DNA from: Gautieria morchelliformis
Lineage: Eukaryota; Basidiomycota; Agaricomycetes; Gomphales; Gomphaceae
DNA: 64,000 nucleotides
Assembly (NCBI GenBank): GCA_015179125.1
Contig: WHVA01000311.1
Location: 1-64,000 of the forward strand
Direction: 5' to 3'
Part shown: in pieces, positions 8,744-19,416 of the stretch
Layout: each line of letters opens with the position of its first letter
Position numbering within the stretch: the first letter of the stretch is position 1
The notes under the pieces: generated by a model
Database searches by the model: none
What the model saw: the letters and a program-made list of their open reading frames with translations, nothing else
What the model was told of the DNA's origin: nothing
Translations under genes and position numbers: made by a program

Positions 8744-11700
8744 ACCTTCCGCCGGAGGCGGAACACATCCGCGCCACCGGAAATATTTCGCAACGCCTTG
8801 CTGAAGCCTCCAAGAGGCATGATAGAGTAGAGGCGGAAATTCCGGAGTACCTGCGAGAGTTCGAGGACGTCTTTTCCAAGGAGTCGTTTGATACCCTGCC
8901 TCCACGGAAGCTGTGGGACCACGCCATCGAGTTGGAGCCTGGGTCAAAGCCCACCAACTGCAAGGTCTACCCGCTGTCACCCAAGGAGCAGGTAGAGCTC
9001 GATGCGTTCCTTGCGGAAAACCTCCGTACAGGGAGGATCCTCCCCTCCAAGTCACCCATGGCATCTCCGGTGTTCTTCATCAAGAAGAAGGATGGCTCGC
9101 TCAGACTTGTGCAGGACTACCGGGCCTTGAATGCGATCACGATCAAGAACCGGTACCCCATTCCACTCATTTCCGAACTGATCACACAACTCCGCGGGGC
9201 GAGGTACTTCACTAAGCTGGATGTCCGCTGGGGCTTCAACAATGTCCGGATCCGGGAGGGAGACGAGTGGAAGGCCGCATTCCGCACCAATCGAGGACTC
9301 TTTGAGCCACAGGTCATGTTCTTTGGCCTCACCAACAGTCCCGCCACATTCCAGACGATGATGAATGACATTTTCCGTGACATGATAGCAGAAGGGGTTG
9401 TCTGCGTCTACCTCGATGACATCCTCATTTTCACGAAAACAATGTCCGAACATCGGGAAGTCGTGCGGAGAGTGCTGGAACGGCTCCGGGAGTACAACCT
9501 GTGTCTCAAGCCGGAAAAGTGCGAATTTGAGCGGACGCGGATAGAGTATCTTGGGGTGATTGTGTCGGAAGGAAAGGTGGAAATGGACCCAGTCAAAGTT
9601 TCCGGTGTATCGGATTGGCCCGTGCCGCGAAACAAGAAGGAGGTCCAGTCCTTCATTGGGTTTGTCAATTTCTACCGGCGGTTCATCAAGGACTTCTCCT
9701 GCCACGCCCGTGCCCTCTTCGACCTCACCAAGAAGGAGGTTGGATGGCGGTGGGGAGAGCCGGAACAGACTTCCTTTGACAAACTCAAGGAGCTGATCAC
9801 TTCCGCCCCGGTCCTGATCTTTCCCGACGACTCTCGCCCTTATCGAGTCGAGGCGGATTCTTCCGACGCAGCTACCGGAGCGGTCTTGTCACAGCAGTCA
9901 TCGGAAGATGGTGGGGGGTGGCATCCGATTGCCTTCTTCTCTAAGAGCCTTAGTCCGGTCGAGCGGAACTATGAGATCCATGACAAGGAGATGCTGGCAA
10001 TCATCCGAGCGCTGGAGGAGTGGCGACACTTCCTCGAGGGTGCTCTATGCCCTTTTGAGATCTGGACAGACCACAAGAACCTCGAGTATTTCCGCACGGC
10101 TAAGAAGCTGAACCGACGACAAGCACGGTGGTCCCTACACCTGTCCCGGTTTGACTTCATGCTCCACCACCGCCCCGGCCGCACCATGGGCAAGCCCGAT
10201 GCCCTATCCCGCCGCGCGGATCACGGAAGCGGAAGTGGAGACAACGCGGATATGACACTGCTCCGCCCAAGTCTCTTTGCAATCCGTGCCCTAGAAGGAG
10301 TAACTGCAGTTGGGGCGGAAGCGGAAATGCTCCGGGATATCCGGAGGCAGTACCGGAATGGAGAGAAGGAGGAGTCGGTGGTGAAGGCAGTGGAGGAACT
10401 CCGGAAGGGGCACTCACGGTCTGTACGGGCAGCGGAATGGTCGGAACGTGATGGACTGCTCCACTTCAGAGGCAAGGTCTATGTTCCGGGTGGGGCGGAC
10501 CTCCGCCGTCGCATCGTGTCCCAGCACCATGACACACGGGTCGCTGGGCATGCTGGCAGGTGGAAGACGCTGGAGTTAGTGGCTCGGAATTACTGGTGGC
10601 CTCAGATGTCCCGCTACATCGGACAGTACGTGAAGACGTGTGACCTTTGTCTCCGAACCAAAGCGCAACGACGTCCGCCCGTCGGAGAACTTGTTCCGCT
10701 CCCGATTCCCGAATCCCGCTGGGACACCATCAGTGTCGACTTCATCGTTGAACTCCCAGAGTCTCATGGCTACGACGCGATCATGAACGTCGTGGATTCG
10801 GTGAGCAAGGTGTCCCACTTCATTCCGACGCACACGACGATCACAGCCCTCGGAGCGGCCCGCCTGTTCCTTGCACATGTCTGGAAGTTGCATGGGCTCC
10901 CGAAGCAAGTCGTTTCCGACCGAGGTCCGCAGTTTGTCGCGGAACTGACTCGGGAGCTCTACCGCCTGCTCGGCATAAAGCTGGCTACCACCACAGCGTA
11001 CCATCCGCAGGGTGACGGACAGACGGAACGGGTCAATCAGGAGTTGGAGCAATATCTCCGCCTCTTTGTCAATGAGAGGCAGGATGACTGGGATGAGTTA
11101 CTTCCGCTGGCGGAATTCCAATACAACAACCATGTCCATTCCGCCACGCAACAGACTCCCTTCATGCTTGACTCCGGACGACACCCGCGGATGGGCTTCG
11201 AACCACGCCAGGCTGACTCCCGACTCGAGACGGTCAATGAGTTCCGAGACCGCATGGACTCCACCCTTTCGGAAGCCAAGTCGGCCCTTGCGAAGGCCAA
11301 GGATGACATGGCAAGGTACTACAACCGACGCCGGGTTCCTGCCCCAGAGTACCAAGTTGGAGACAAGGTGTACCTAGATGCAAGTGACATCCGCACCACA
11401 CGCCCTTCGCAGAAGCTTGCCCACCGCTACCTTGGGCCCTTCACGGTGACGCGGAGGGTTGGACGGAATGCATACCGCCTCCGACTTCCGATGTCCATGT
11501 CCCGCCTCCACCCCGTCTTCAACGTGGTGAAGTTACTCCCTATGCTTGAGGACCCAATTCCACGTCGGAAGGCTCATCCGCCACCTCCGCCAGAAATTGT
11601 AGATGGGGAAGAGCACTACGTGGTAGAACGGATCCTGGACAGCCGGTTTGTGCGAGGACGACTCCAATTCCTCGTGAAATGGGAAGGGTATGGGTACGAG

Positions 11701-12078
11701 GAGAATTCGTGGGTCCCGGAGCAAGATGTTTCCGCTCCTGACAAACTCCGGGAGTTCTACAGGACACATCCAGGTGCCCCTCGCCGAATCCGCTCGCTGG
11801 CATTTCAATCCCTTGTGTCCCGTGCTTCGAGGACGCAGCACGCTAGAGGGGGGGTGATGTCAGGGGACACCCTGTTTTCCATTTCCAGTTCCGACACCAC
11901 ACCCAGTTCCGACTCCATTTCCGACTCCGCTTCCGGTTCCGATTCCATCTCCGCATCCGCTTTCGGGAACAATTCCGCTTCTGGGAGAACTTCCACCAGT
12001 TCCGTTCGCCTTGCCAGTTCCACTCCAATTTCCGACTTCCGCCCCGGAACAGTGTCGGAAATCAAGCGACTCGCATAA
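8644..12078 (+). CDS. pol: Pol: RT, RNase H, integrase, chromodomain
   Basis: The open frame runs from 8644 (after TGA 8641-8643) to TAA 12076-12078, again -1 to the protease frame and overlapping it by about 100 nt. RT: KKKDGSLRLVQDYRALN, FTKLDVRWGFNNVRI, and YLDDILIF with the YxDD catalytic pair (about 9408-9434). RNase H: VEADSSDAATGAVLS and EMLAIIRALEEWRHFLEG. Integrase: an HHCC finger ending CDLCLRTK (about 10640), then VDFIVELP, VSDRGPQFV and HPQGDGQTERVNQELEQYL for the DDE core. A GPF block (LAHRYLGPFTVTRR) and a chromodomain (VERILDSRFVRGRLQF..VKWEGYGYEENSW, about 11620-11720) follow. The chromodomain would steer integration to marked chromatin. The frame runs through the polypurine tract into the 3' LTR, adding a roughly 73-residue Ser-rich tail. 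No inactivating lesion is visible. Confidence 0.95.
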   Translation: MGFHFRFRFRFRSDVIRLDPEDILAEGERLLYVNLPPEAEHIRATGNISQRLAEASKRHDRVEAEIPEYLREFEDVFSKESFDTLPPRKLWDHAIELEPGSKPTNCKVYPLSPKEQVELDAFLAENLRTGRILPSKSPMASPVFFIKKKDGSLRLVQDYRALNAITIKNRYPIPLISELITQLRGARYFTKLDVRWGFNNVRIREGDEWKAAFRTNRGLFEPQVMFFGLTNSPATFQTMMNDIFRDMIAEGVVCVYLDDILIFTKTMSEHREVVRRVLERLREYNLCLKPEKCEFERTRIEYLGVIVSEGKVEMDPVKVSGVSDWPVPRNKKEVQSFIGFVNFYRRFIKDFSCHARALFDLTKKEVGWRWGEPEQTSFDKLKELITSAPVLIFPDDSRPYRVEADSSDAATGAVLSQQSSEDGGGWHPIAFFSKSLSPVERNYEIHDKEMLAIIRALEEWRHFLEGALCPFEIWTDHKNLEYFRTAKKLNRRQARWSLHLSRFDFMLHHRPGRTMGKPDALSRRADHGSGSGDNADMTLLRPSLFAIRALEGVTAVGAEAEMLRDIRRQYRNGEKEESVVKAVEELRKGHSRSVRAAEWSERDGLLHFRGKVYVPGGADLRRRIVSQHHDTRVAGHAGRWKTLELVARNYWWPQMSRYIGQYVKTCDLCLRTKAQRRPPVGELVPLPIPESRWDTISVDFIVELPESHGYDAIMNVVDSVSKVSHFIPTHTTITALGAARLFLAHVWKLHGLPKQVVSDRGPQFVAELTRELYRLLGIKLATTTAYHPQGDGQTERVNQELEQYLRLFVNERQDDWDELLPLAEFQYNNHVHSATQQTPFMLDSGRHPRMGFEPRQADSRLETVNEFRDRMDSTLSEAKSALAKAKDDMARYYNRRRVPAPEYQVGDKVYLDASDIRTTRPSQKLAHRYLGPFTVTRRVGRNAYRLRLPMSMSRLHPVFNVVKLLPMLEDPIPRRKAHPPPPPEIVDGEEHYVVERILDSRFVRGRLQFLVKWEGYGYEENSWVPEQDVSAPDKLREFYRTHPGAPRRIRSLAFQSLVSRASRTQHARGGVMSGDTLFSISSSDTTPSSDSISDSASGSDSISASAFGNNSASGRTSTSSVRLASSTPISDFRPGTVSEIKRLA
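11845..11854 (+). other. Polypurine tract
   Basis: AGAGGGGGGG lies three bases before the 3' LTR start at 11858. This is the expected primer for plus-strand DNA synthesis. Confidence 0.8.
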
Positions 12079-12337
12079 TAGGTGGCATCAAGGGTCGATC
12101 AAGGGTCAGGGGGATGCAGGGTTGATGGCGGGTGCCAAGTGTTGTCCCTGGCTGCGCAGCGTAGTATAATACGGGCTCGCTGACATTGGGGGTCCTTAGA
12201 CTTTTCTCTTTGGATTTCCCCTTGTCAGGTGAGAACCCCCTCTCTTGTATGCTCTGTTCATTTATACATACTTTGGATTTCCCCTTGTCAGTTGTGTGGT
12301 AGTGTGATCTCCACGACTAGCCAGGGTTGCCCTTACA
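11858..12337 (+). repeat. 3' LTR of the Gypsy chromovirus
   Basis: 480 bp, apparently identical to the 5' LTR at 6098-6577, and followed by the GACAT target duplication. The pol frame extends 221 bp into it. Confidence 0.95.
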
Positions 12338-12460
12338 GACATGGTCAGTTGTATGCTGGTGTATCAAGGGGGACCAACTGGAACAGAGTTAAGGTCTTGC
12401 TTGAGGAGGGTGTGCAAACCAAAAATGTTGTATATAAAGATGTATTCCCGCTACCGTTAG
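12338..12460 (+). pseudogene. Helitron helicase C-terminus
   Basis: Resumes after the Gypsy element with HGQLYAGVSRGTNWNRVKVLL and a short tail (EEGVQTKNVVYKDVFPLP). The HGQLY-x3-SR block is the last helicase motif of Helitron proteins. Joined to 6097 it reads PVFGHGQLY. Confidence 0.85.
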
Positions 12461-13744
12461 GTAAGCGGGTCTTGAACGCGACAATTGTCTTAGGCCCTCT
12501 GCTAAAATTTTGTTTTTCTCCAAGTAATTCGTCTTTTCTCCCACGAAACAACTTCAAACTTTTTCACAGTGCTGACAACTCGTGTTTATGTAACTCCTAC
12601 TGTCTTCTTCATTTTCATTGCTTCATGTAGAATAGAGCAACGAAAGCCGAATACACACTGTACTTGCTTTATTTTATGTCTTATGCCTATGAATGCCACT
12701 TCTCCTGAAAATGGTAGCTTCCTGTATGTTACCTTTTTCTTTTTGTCCATCCTTGCTCTTAATCGTTGTCAGTAGCCTCCTCATGCATGCAGTCTGCACA
12801 AATGACAACCCCCAAACCCTTTGAACTCCATTGTGCACACTATATCTTGTATAGACTCCCTCCTTCACCCCATTTTGTCCGCTTTTTCTTGGTTATTGCT
12901 GGGTGTTCAAGCTGACCTTTCTTGCCATGGAATTGTTTTTGGTGACTGCAATTTTTCATATGCCTGCAGAATCTATCTTGACCATGTTCTAAATGTGAAG
13001 TGCTTTTTACCGGCGAATTCAGACATGTCCCTCCGTATGACCACTCACTCTTCTTTTAATAACATACTGGCTTTTTTGGTATGAGTACTCGATATCCTGC
13101 CATTTCCCAACCCATCACCCCTTGAAGCAACAAGAAGACAAAGGTCGATAGCACCATCGAAGGGGACACAGCCCTTTGATCGGGCTGGCTCCACTGACAT
13201 AGAAATGCAACGCCGTGAGTCCTTGCTGTATCATTTAATATGTGACTAATTACAAAAGCAGTGGTAGAACCATCTCCAGCATAAAATGTTGCTTAACTTG
13301 GTGACAGTCTTTGAAACCATTCCTTGAAGTATCACTCTAGCTACCTTCTTTTTTTAGGTTCATCCCTTTCGGCATAAGTATAAATACTTACTATACCTTC
13401 ACCGCTATGCTAGCTACTTCCCTTTTATTGTCACATTAAAAGCCATAATGTTACTATTGCATACAAGTGTTTGAGGAATACTCAAACCGATAGTCACTTG
13501 ATCAGAACACAAATCAAATAGCATCACACTCACTCCCCGCGGAAAGCAGCCGGTGCTGGCCTCAGTGTAATTCTGCACTTAATGCTGGTAGCGGGCGTTG
13601 CCGCGTAAGTTGGCCTTACCGTTATTGCTTAGAGCTCCTTGAATTGTGACATTCACTGCCCTGATACAATTTACTTAGTATACTTTTTCTTGATGCAAGT
13701 TTTTATTGTCTCAATGCCTGTGAATTTACTGATGCATTTGACCT
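12461..13744 (+). other. Helitron 3' noncoding region
   Basis: AT-rich sequence between the helicase end and the Helitron terminus. No convincing ORF or captured gene was recognised; a GTAAGC...TTAG stretch at 12462-12495 could be a terminal intron. Confidence 0.4.
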
Positions 13745-13777
13745 AAACCCCGGCGCGAAACGCGGGTACCCACCTAG
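13745..13777 (+). other. Helitron 3' terminus
   Basis: ACCCCGGCGCGAAACGCGGG (short GC-rich hairpin with AAA loop) followed by TACCCACCTAG, then T. Helitrons end in CTRR with insertion before T, preceded by a short hairpin. The same terminal pattern recurs at 35948. Confidence 0.8.
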
Positions 13778-13901
13778 TCCCCATCAAAACCTCCTGATAA
13801 GTACGCCCTATTGGTAAGCAAACGAAGTTTCAAATTTCGGCATCCGAACAGAGTCTAAGAAATAGTCGTCTTATATAATCAGTTCAATTGCTGATGCTCT
13901 C

Positions 13902-16900
13902 ATGTCGTCCAGTCCTCCGACAAATATTCGAATACCCCCTCTTAATCTTCAAGAAGATTCTGCATTAGATATAGAAACACCCTCACCGAGCTCTCTGCCA
14001 GTAGGATACGTACTCCCCCATGTACGGTCGCAAGATAACCCAGGAAGAGTCTCTTTCAGTCAACCCCAGCCTGCTTTCCGGAGACCGGGTGGGATCCCTT
14101 TGACTCGTACCCTTACTGGCGGTACTACTGGAGGGAGAAGTGTGAGAGATGCAGAGGTTTTGCTCAGCCCTGTCTATGAAAGGCCACCTATTCCGAGTGC
14201 GTTGACTGGTGGTAACTCGGATGGAGTATATGCCACACCGCTACCCATATTACCTTTAGTTGTGTTGAGCATCGTGAGTTAAATCTATCCAATTTCTATC
14301 ACGCGTTGAACGTGTCAGATCAGACCATGCTCGGGGAGTTCTTATCGGCAAATGTTTGTACACCGTTTTTACTTTTCATGGTAGAGGGTACGTGTGCCAT
14401 TCATTGCCCGATAACAGACGTCGAATCTAATGAGATCAATATAGGTTTTCTCGTGGGAGACACAGAGGCTGACGTCGGATACTGGACTGGAATACTTGGT
14501 GGGTCTTGCTGGCCTTTGGTTAGCGGTCAAACATGACTTGTTCCAGTGTCTATGTTTTTCCTCACCCAGTTCCTCACTTCTCTGCTTTGGGTGAGTGTTT
14601 TATGGAATCTTACATCACTCACCTCATAGTTCTCTACCAGGCGACAGTGGCAGACCGACATGGCCAGCGCACAGTTCTTTTTGTCTCACTTCTGGGTAGC
14701 GCTCTCACCTGCTTTGCATTTGGAACATCGACGTCCCTTCCAGAGGCGTTAGCCATTCGACTCCTGCAGGGCATCTTCGCCGGGAGCATTGGCGTAGCCA
14801 GAAGTAGCGTCACAAGCATCACGGACGGAAGCAACGAAGGAAGAGCGTACGCGATTCTCGGGTAAGGCCGTTACTTTCTTCGATCTATTTTCCACAGAAT
14901 CCATATTATGTAGATTTTCTTGGGGTCTGGGTGGTGTCGCTGGCGCCATTATCGGGGGGACTTGTGCGTACTTTATGAGATGTTTTTTGAAAGTCTGCGC
15001 TCATTCACATGTAGTTGAATCTCCTGTCAAGAAATGGCCTCAACTTTTCGCCAATGTCCCTCTCTTTAATCGTTTCCCATATTTGTTACCTTGTGCGATT
15101 GCCGCCTCCGTCACGTTCACCGGTCAGCATCTCTCAGCCAGTGTTGCACTCTACTCATGTGACGTACGAAATACTAGGAGCTATTCTAAGTCTTTTCCTT
15201 GCCCGGGATGGTGGCTCACGCGAAGGCGCGATCCGCCTCACTATTGGGAAGGAAGAAACAGCGCCGGATGCAATGGATCCCCCTGTTCCTGGTGACCTAG
15301 TCATTGACGAAGAACCCTCTTCGTCCGATAACATTGTTAAGCAGCTTCGTAGAGAGGTGTCGAGACGTTTCTCGGGGATATTTGCTGAGCGGGCGACCGA
15401 TGCCCAAGCGCCCTCATCTCCATCAAGTGGCCAACTTCCTCTTTCGTCTCCCATCGCAATCCCCAGAAGAACGAACAGAGTTGCCTCGTCGAGGACAAGT
15501 AGGGCCAATGGGTCAGCGTACGGTTATGGGGGGGTACGTAACCGGATCCCGAGCACCACCACAAGTTTGCGCAGAGGGAGCGTTGCTAGCACTGTGCGAC
15601 ACAGGCGAGGAACATTTGGCGAGGGCGGGATGACAGACACATTAGGCAACTCACGCACAGAAGGTTCAAATTTTGCGCAGAGACTCCTCATGGCAAATGG
15701 CATGGCTGTTACGAATATTGCCGACTTGTGGGTCGCTGCTGCGATAAATGATAGCGAAGATGTGTTTATGTCCGATGAGGATGATCGGGATTTCTCAGAT
15801 GAAGATCTCGACATAGGAGAGATGCCTCGACCGAGCAGGGCGCTTTATCGAACTGTCACGTCCTCATCTGCAGCGTCCAGAAACCCTTTGGAAATGCACA
15901 GAACATTGACAGCTGACTCTACGGCATCTCATAACCCTTTGGAGGTTCGTCGAACCCTACCAGCAGACTTCGCTGGCCCTCGAAACCCTTTGGAGATCAG
16001 CCGGACTCTCACGGCTGAATCTGCCGCCTCCCGAAGTGCCTTTTATCCTGGACGACATGATTCCCCAGCAGGACGTTTTCCTTCCGCCACAAGCCATACA
16101 TCACCCCTCGTACCTGGGCGCACCATCCCTACCCACCAGATGACTCCCCCTCGCGCACGACTAGCCGCCATGTCCCCAACTGTGAGAGATTCTCTCGCGG
16201 ATGGCACTGGTACTCCGAGTCCGCAATTGCGCTACCGAGGGTCGCGAGCTTTTTCGACGGCTTCGTCCCAAATGCCTTCCATATATGCTAACACTGGTGT
16301 CCGTGCACCCCCTGGTTTGCTTGTGGAGCCTCCAATGCCCCTTCAGACATCTGGAGAGGGCGAGGACCCATTCAACGACGGAATTGGCACGATCCCAGAA
16401 GGACAGCGACAATCGCAGATCCAGGGAGAAGAAGAACAGCCACAATCGCTATTCAAGCAGCTACCACTTATGATCATACTTCAGTATGGTTTACTTGCCC
16501 TCCACTCCACAACGCATGACCAAATCTTTCTATCTTATCTCGTCTCGTGAGCATCAGATGCTTAACGACTTGCTCCGGAAGTTGACCAGACGGATAGGAA
16601 ATACGACTCCGGCGGGCTTGGCTTGAACGCTGGTCATTTCGCGCAGCTTAGTCCGTTGCCCATTGCATTCACTTATTCGCGGCGATGAGCTAATTGTAAT
16701 GCTTCCCAAGTTGCTCTCATGTGTCTAGCCCAGATTGCTTACCAGTTCTATCTTTATCCGTAAGTGTTTAGCATTGTGTATAAAGGTTTACTTATACCGA
16801 GCATTGCCGTAGGAATATTGGGCAAGTTAATATTCCTATAGGTTATTACCAGCTACAAGTGCTGATAATGATGGTAGTCCGCCGCGAGGCCGCTTCTCGC

Positions 16901-17512
16901 ATCTAGCCATGTTCCGCCTAGGATCACTGCTCTTTATTCCTGCATATGCCTCTGTTACCATCTACAGGATCTTTGCCAGCTCTACGGAGCACGGAAACTT
17001 CTTCCTAATGACTTGTACGTAAATACTGTGTTCAGTGTACTCCGTTACTAACATTTTTCCCCACCCTGCAGTATTGGCAATTAGCACGTGAGCCAGACCG
17101 TCTCTTCATAAGCCATCACTGTCTGACAGTGTTCACTTGTGCAGAGCCATACGTTACTGTGGCTCCACTTTCAGCTACACCTCGGTGGCTATTTTGTTGA
17201 ATTACAGTAAGGTATCTCATTTTGGTCTGCATTTCATCTTACTCATAATGGCCCAGTGTCTCCACCACACGTGGTCGGTCTCGCCAACGGACTCGCGCAG
17301 AGTATTGTGAGCCTGGCTCGTTTTGCAGGTCCGGTGCTTGGTGGCTACGTGAGCTCAATTTGATATACGGAAGACTCGCACGTGCTGACACGGTAGTTTG
17401 ATAGCTGTGGTCTGTGAGCGTCCAAGGCGACCCGAATGGTTATCCCTTGGGCTTTTTTATCTGTTCCGGTGTGTGCGCACTTGCCATACTGCATAGTTTC
17501 GTTATCCGGTGA
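13902..17512 (+). CDS. MFS transporter (spliced)
   Basis: A multi-exon gene with about 50-nt introns. Exons can be followed from MSSSPPTNIRIPPLNLQE, through PILPLVVLSI/TMLGEFLSANVCTPFLLFMVEG (TM1), GYWTGIL (TM2), ATVADRHGQRTVLFVSLLGS (the MFS loop D-R-x-G-x-R-type signature and TM3), FSWGLGGVAGAIIGGT (TM5 region), a long exon (15178 to about 16545) with TM6 and a hydrophilic loop of roughly 400 residues, then LMIILQYGLLALHSTTHDQ (TM7), ALMCLAQIAYQFYLYP, HLAMFRLGSLLFIPAYASVTIYR, TAIRYCGSTFSYTSVAILLNY, SPPHVVGLANGLAQSIVSLARFAGP and LGFFICSGVCALAILHSFVIR to TGA 17510-17512. It resembles the fungal YCR023c/ZIFL-type MFS proteins of the plasma or vacuolar membrane; the substrate is unknown. Splice joins near 16546-16590 and 16826 do not resolve cleanly, so a frame lesion there is possible. 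Confidence 0.85.
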
Positions 17513-18081
17513 AACGGGTACCGTCATTCTAATCTCGTCGACTCTACCATGTGGGGCGACCACATTGCACAGGAGTATATTTTAGATCTCTCATCACTTT
17601 CGACGACTTCTCGTAGGAAGTTCCCCATACGTAACATCTATCATCCTCCTTGTATAAGTGCTTCATTGTCTCCCATCCTCCTTGGCCTAACCTTGTCATT
17701 GAGACTGACTATATACTTATTGCTTCCTTTCTGAGTTATTGTGCAACATGACCTTGAGCAGGATCCATAAAATTAAGCCGACAATCTACGTTAATGCTTA
17801 TATAACATTTCACCAAAGTATGAATATTTGCCATAATACTTAAGTACTTATGGCGTCAGGAAGAAGAATACATGAATCTTCTAGACTGCCTCTACAATGT
17901 ATTGTGGTCAGATATGAACTTGACATTACAACATGTTGGTAATACATCATGATCAACTGCAGATATTCGAGTACGCCCCCTGTGATGATGAGGAGTAATA
18001 CAAAAAGTTTAATATTATACAGATCTCACTGGTATAGGCGGGCCTGTACGCGCAGCAGCCAGCTTTCACCTAATTCACGAC
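17513..18081. other. Intergenic, nothing recognised
   Basis: AT-rich spacer between the convergent MFS and J-protein genes. It contains only short spurious ORFs and presumably the 3' UTRs of both genes. Confidence 0.4.
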
Positions 18082-19346
18082 CTAATTCACCGCCTCCTGC
18101 TCCCTGATCTCCCGTTCTAGCCGCTGTCGTTCTGCTTGACGGAGCCGCATCAAGGTAATAGATTCGAAATCTAATCCTGGGGCACTGCTAGCAGCAGCAT
18201 TCGGCCGCGCCTCTGATGGGTCAAAAGACTGAAAAAAAAGATGAGCGGGAGTGTCGTGGAGACGTTCATGTACGCACGAATGAGGGTGCAGACAAAGTGG
18301 AAAATGCTGCTGTTCCAGATGCAGCAGTAGGTATATGTGATGTGATCGGTTGACTCAGCACAGAGGTCGATTCTTGATTTCCTCCTCCGGGATCCATTTG
18401 ATACGTGCGCTTCAGGGCATCCAGCGCCTTTGGTTCCTTTCCTTCTGCCCACGATACCTCGATGTCTTTCAATCCTCTAGCTCCCACGCCCGATGCACAA
18501 ACAGCCGCATGAGCTTGCCCGATCTTTTCAAATGGGATAAGTGCTGTTGCAAATTTTGGGGGTTTGTGGGGAGCTTTCTTGGAGGGTCTCGTGGATATAA
18601 CGATCGATGACATGTCTACATTACCAAAAGACGAAAATACGGAGGCCAAAGATAAAGGCGTTGTAAGGGTGGGATGCTTTGACAGAGGGTACTTGACTCG
18701 TACAGTGGTGTCAAGAGGTTCTGAGGTGGTCCTGTAAGCATAGCGCACGAACAACACGGGAAACTCACCAAGCTTAAACGTCTCGGCAGCTTCGATGTCT
18801 CTCAGCTTTTGTTCCTCCTTACGATTCAATTCGTTTTCTCTTTCTTGCCGCATTCTTCGACCCTCTTCTTTTATCCTCTCAGCGTCCTGCTCTCGGACAC
18901 GTTGCTCCATCTCTATATCTGTTTTAGTCTTCTTCACAGCGCGTTCAGCTTGATCAAGTTCATCCTTCATCCTTTTGAGCTTCGCATCGCCTTTCGCAAA
19001 TCGCTCCTGGCGAGCAAGTTTTACCCTGAGCTTGGCATCTAATTTAGTCTTCGCGATGGGGTCGAGCAAGAGCTCGTATGCTTGGTTGAGCTCGTGAAAT
19101 TTGTGCGCTAGAAAACTGTCAACTAGGGATTATGCTACCGAACCAAACTTACCTGCATCTGGGTTATTTGGATGCTATAAAATATAGGATTAGAGTGGTA
19201 TATGGTGTGAAATGAGTTAACATTACTCTGTCCGGGTGAACTTTGAGGGACCGTTGCCTATAAGCTGTTCTTATTTCTGCCTCTGTCGCTTCCAGGGTCA
19301 AGTCTAATAGTTCATAGGCGTTGGGGTCGTCATCTTTAGTAGCCAT
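18082..19346 (-). CDS. DNAJC17/Cwf23-like J-domain protein
   Basis: Starts at 19346 (MATKDDDPNAYELLDL) and stops at 18082. The N-terminal J domain reads ELLDLTLEATEAEIRTAYRQ, then SLKVHPDR with the HPD motif, then small exons HPNNPDA and AHKFHELNQAYELLLDP. A charged coiled-coil-like stretch (RQERFAKGDAKLKRMKDELD and onward) follows, then an RRM-like segment (TTVRVKYPLSKHP, LASVFSSFGNVDMSSIVI, ATALIPFEKIGQAHAAV), and a C-terminal helix ending EREIREQEAVN. J domain plus coiled coil plus RRM is the DNAJC17/Cwf23 architecture, associated with spliceosomes through Hsp70 stimulation. Introns are inferred near 19232-19175, 19155-19110 and 18268-18225. It is divergent from PWP2 with only 70 bp between start codons. 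Confidence 0.85.
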
Positions 19347-19416
19347 ACTGTAGATGTAGGGGCACTGCCAATATGTGTGGCGCCGAATGTGCGGCGAACG
19401 CCGCCGTTTTCTCCTT
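19347..19416. promoter_or_regulatory. Short bidirectional promoter
   Basis: Only 70 bp separate the start codons of the divergent J-protein and PWP2 genes. It holds a GC-rich GCGGCGAACGCCGCCG stretch containing an inverted GGCG/CGCC pair. The 5' UTRs must overlap or be extremely short. Confidence 0.5.

Larger units (their letters stand above)
6098..12337 (+). mobile_element. Complete Ty3/Gypsy chromovirus, Tf1/sushi-like, very young
   Basis: A full-length 6240-bp LTR retrotransposon with 480-bp LTRs (6098-6577 and 11858-12337). The two LTRs appear identical line by line. The 5-bp TSD is GACAT at 6093-6097 and 12338-12342. Internal order: primer site, gag, protease, RT, RNase H, integrase, GPF domain, chromodomain, polypurine tract. 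It sits inside a Helitron helicase. Identical LTRs and open reading frames suggest a recent, possibly active copy. The coding sequence is GC-rich and rich in CGGAA/TTCCG words, unlike its surroundings. Confidence 0.95.
480..13777 (+). mobile_element. Autonomous Helitron relic with nested insertions
   Basis: A rolling-circle transposon relic. Reading plus-strand blocks in order gives the Helitron-like N-terminal domain, the HUH Rep motif, the intermediate region and a Pif1-like helicase, ending at a typical Helitron 3' terminus (CTAG followed by T at 13774-13778, preceded by a GC-rich short hairpin). It is interrupted by LTR-A/LTR-B sequence with an inversion (3419-5932) and by a complete Gypsy element (6098-12337). 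Several frameshifts and stops make it non-autonomous now. The 5' end (expected TC) is not recognised, so the start is approximate. Confidence 0.8.

Noticed and set aside
8518-9705. Long minus-strand ORFs opposite pol
   Set aside because: The plus strand carries an unambiguous RT domain in this interval; GC-rich codon use leaves antisense frames open.
18733-18769. A 37-nt GT..AG intron in the J-protein gene
   Set aside because: Removing it shifts the frame into early stops, while reading through keeps the RRM-like segment open.
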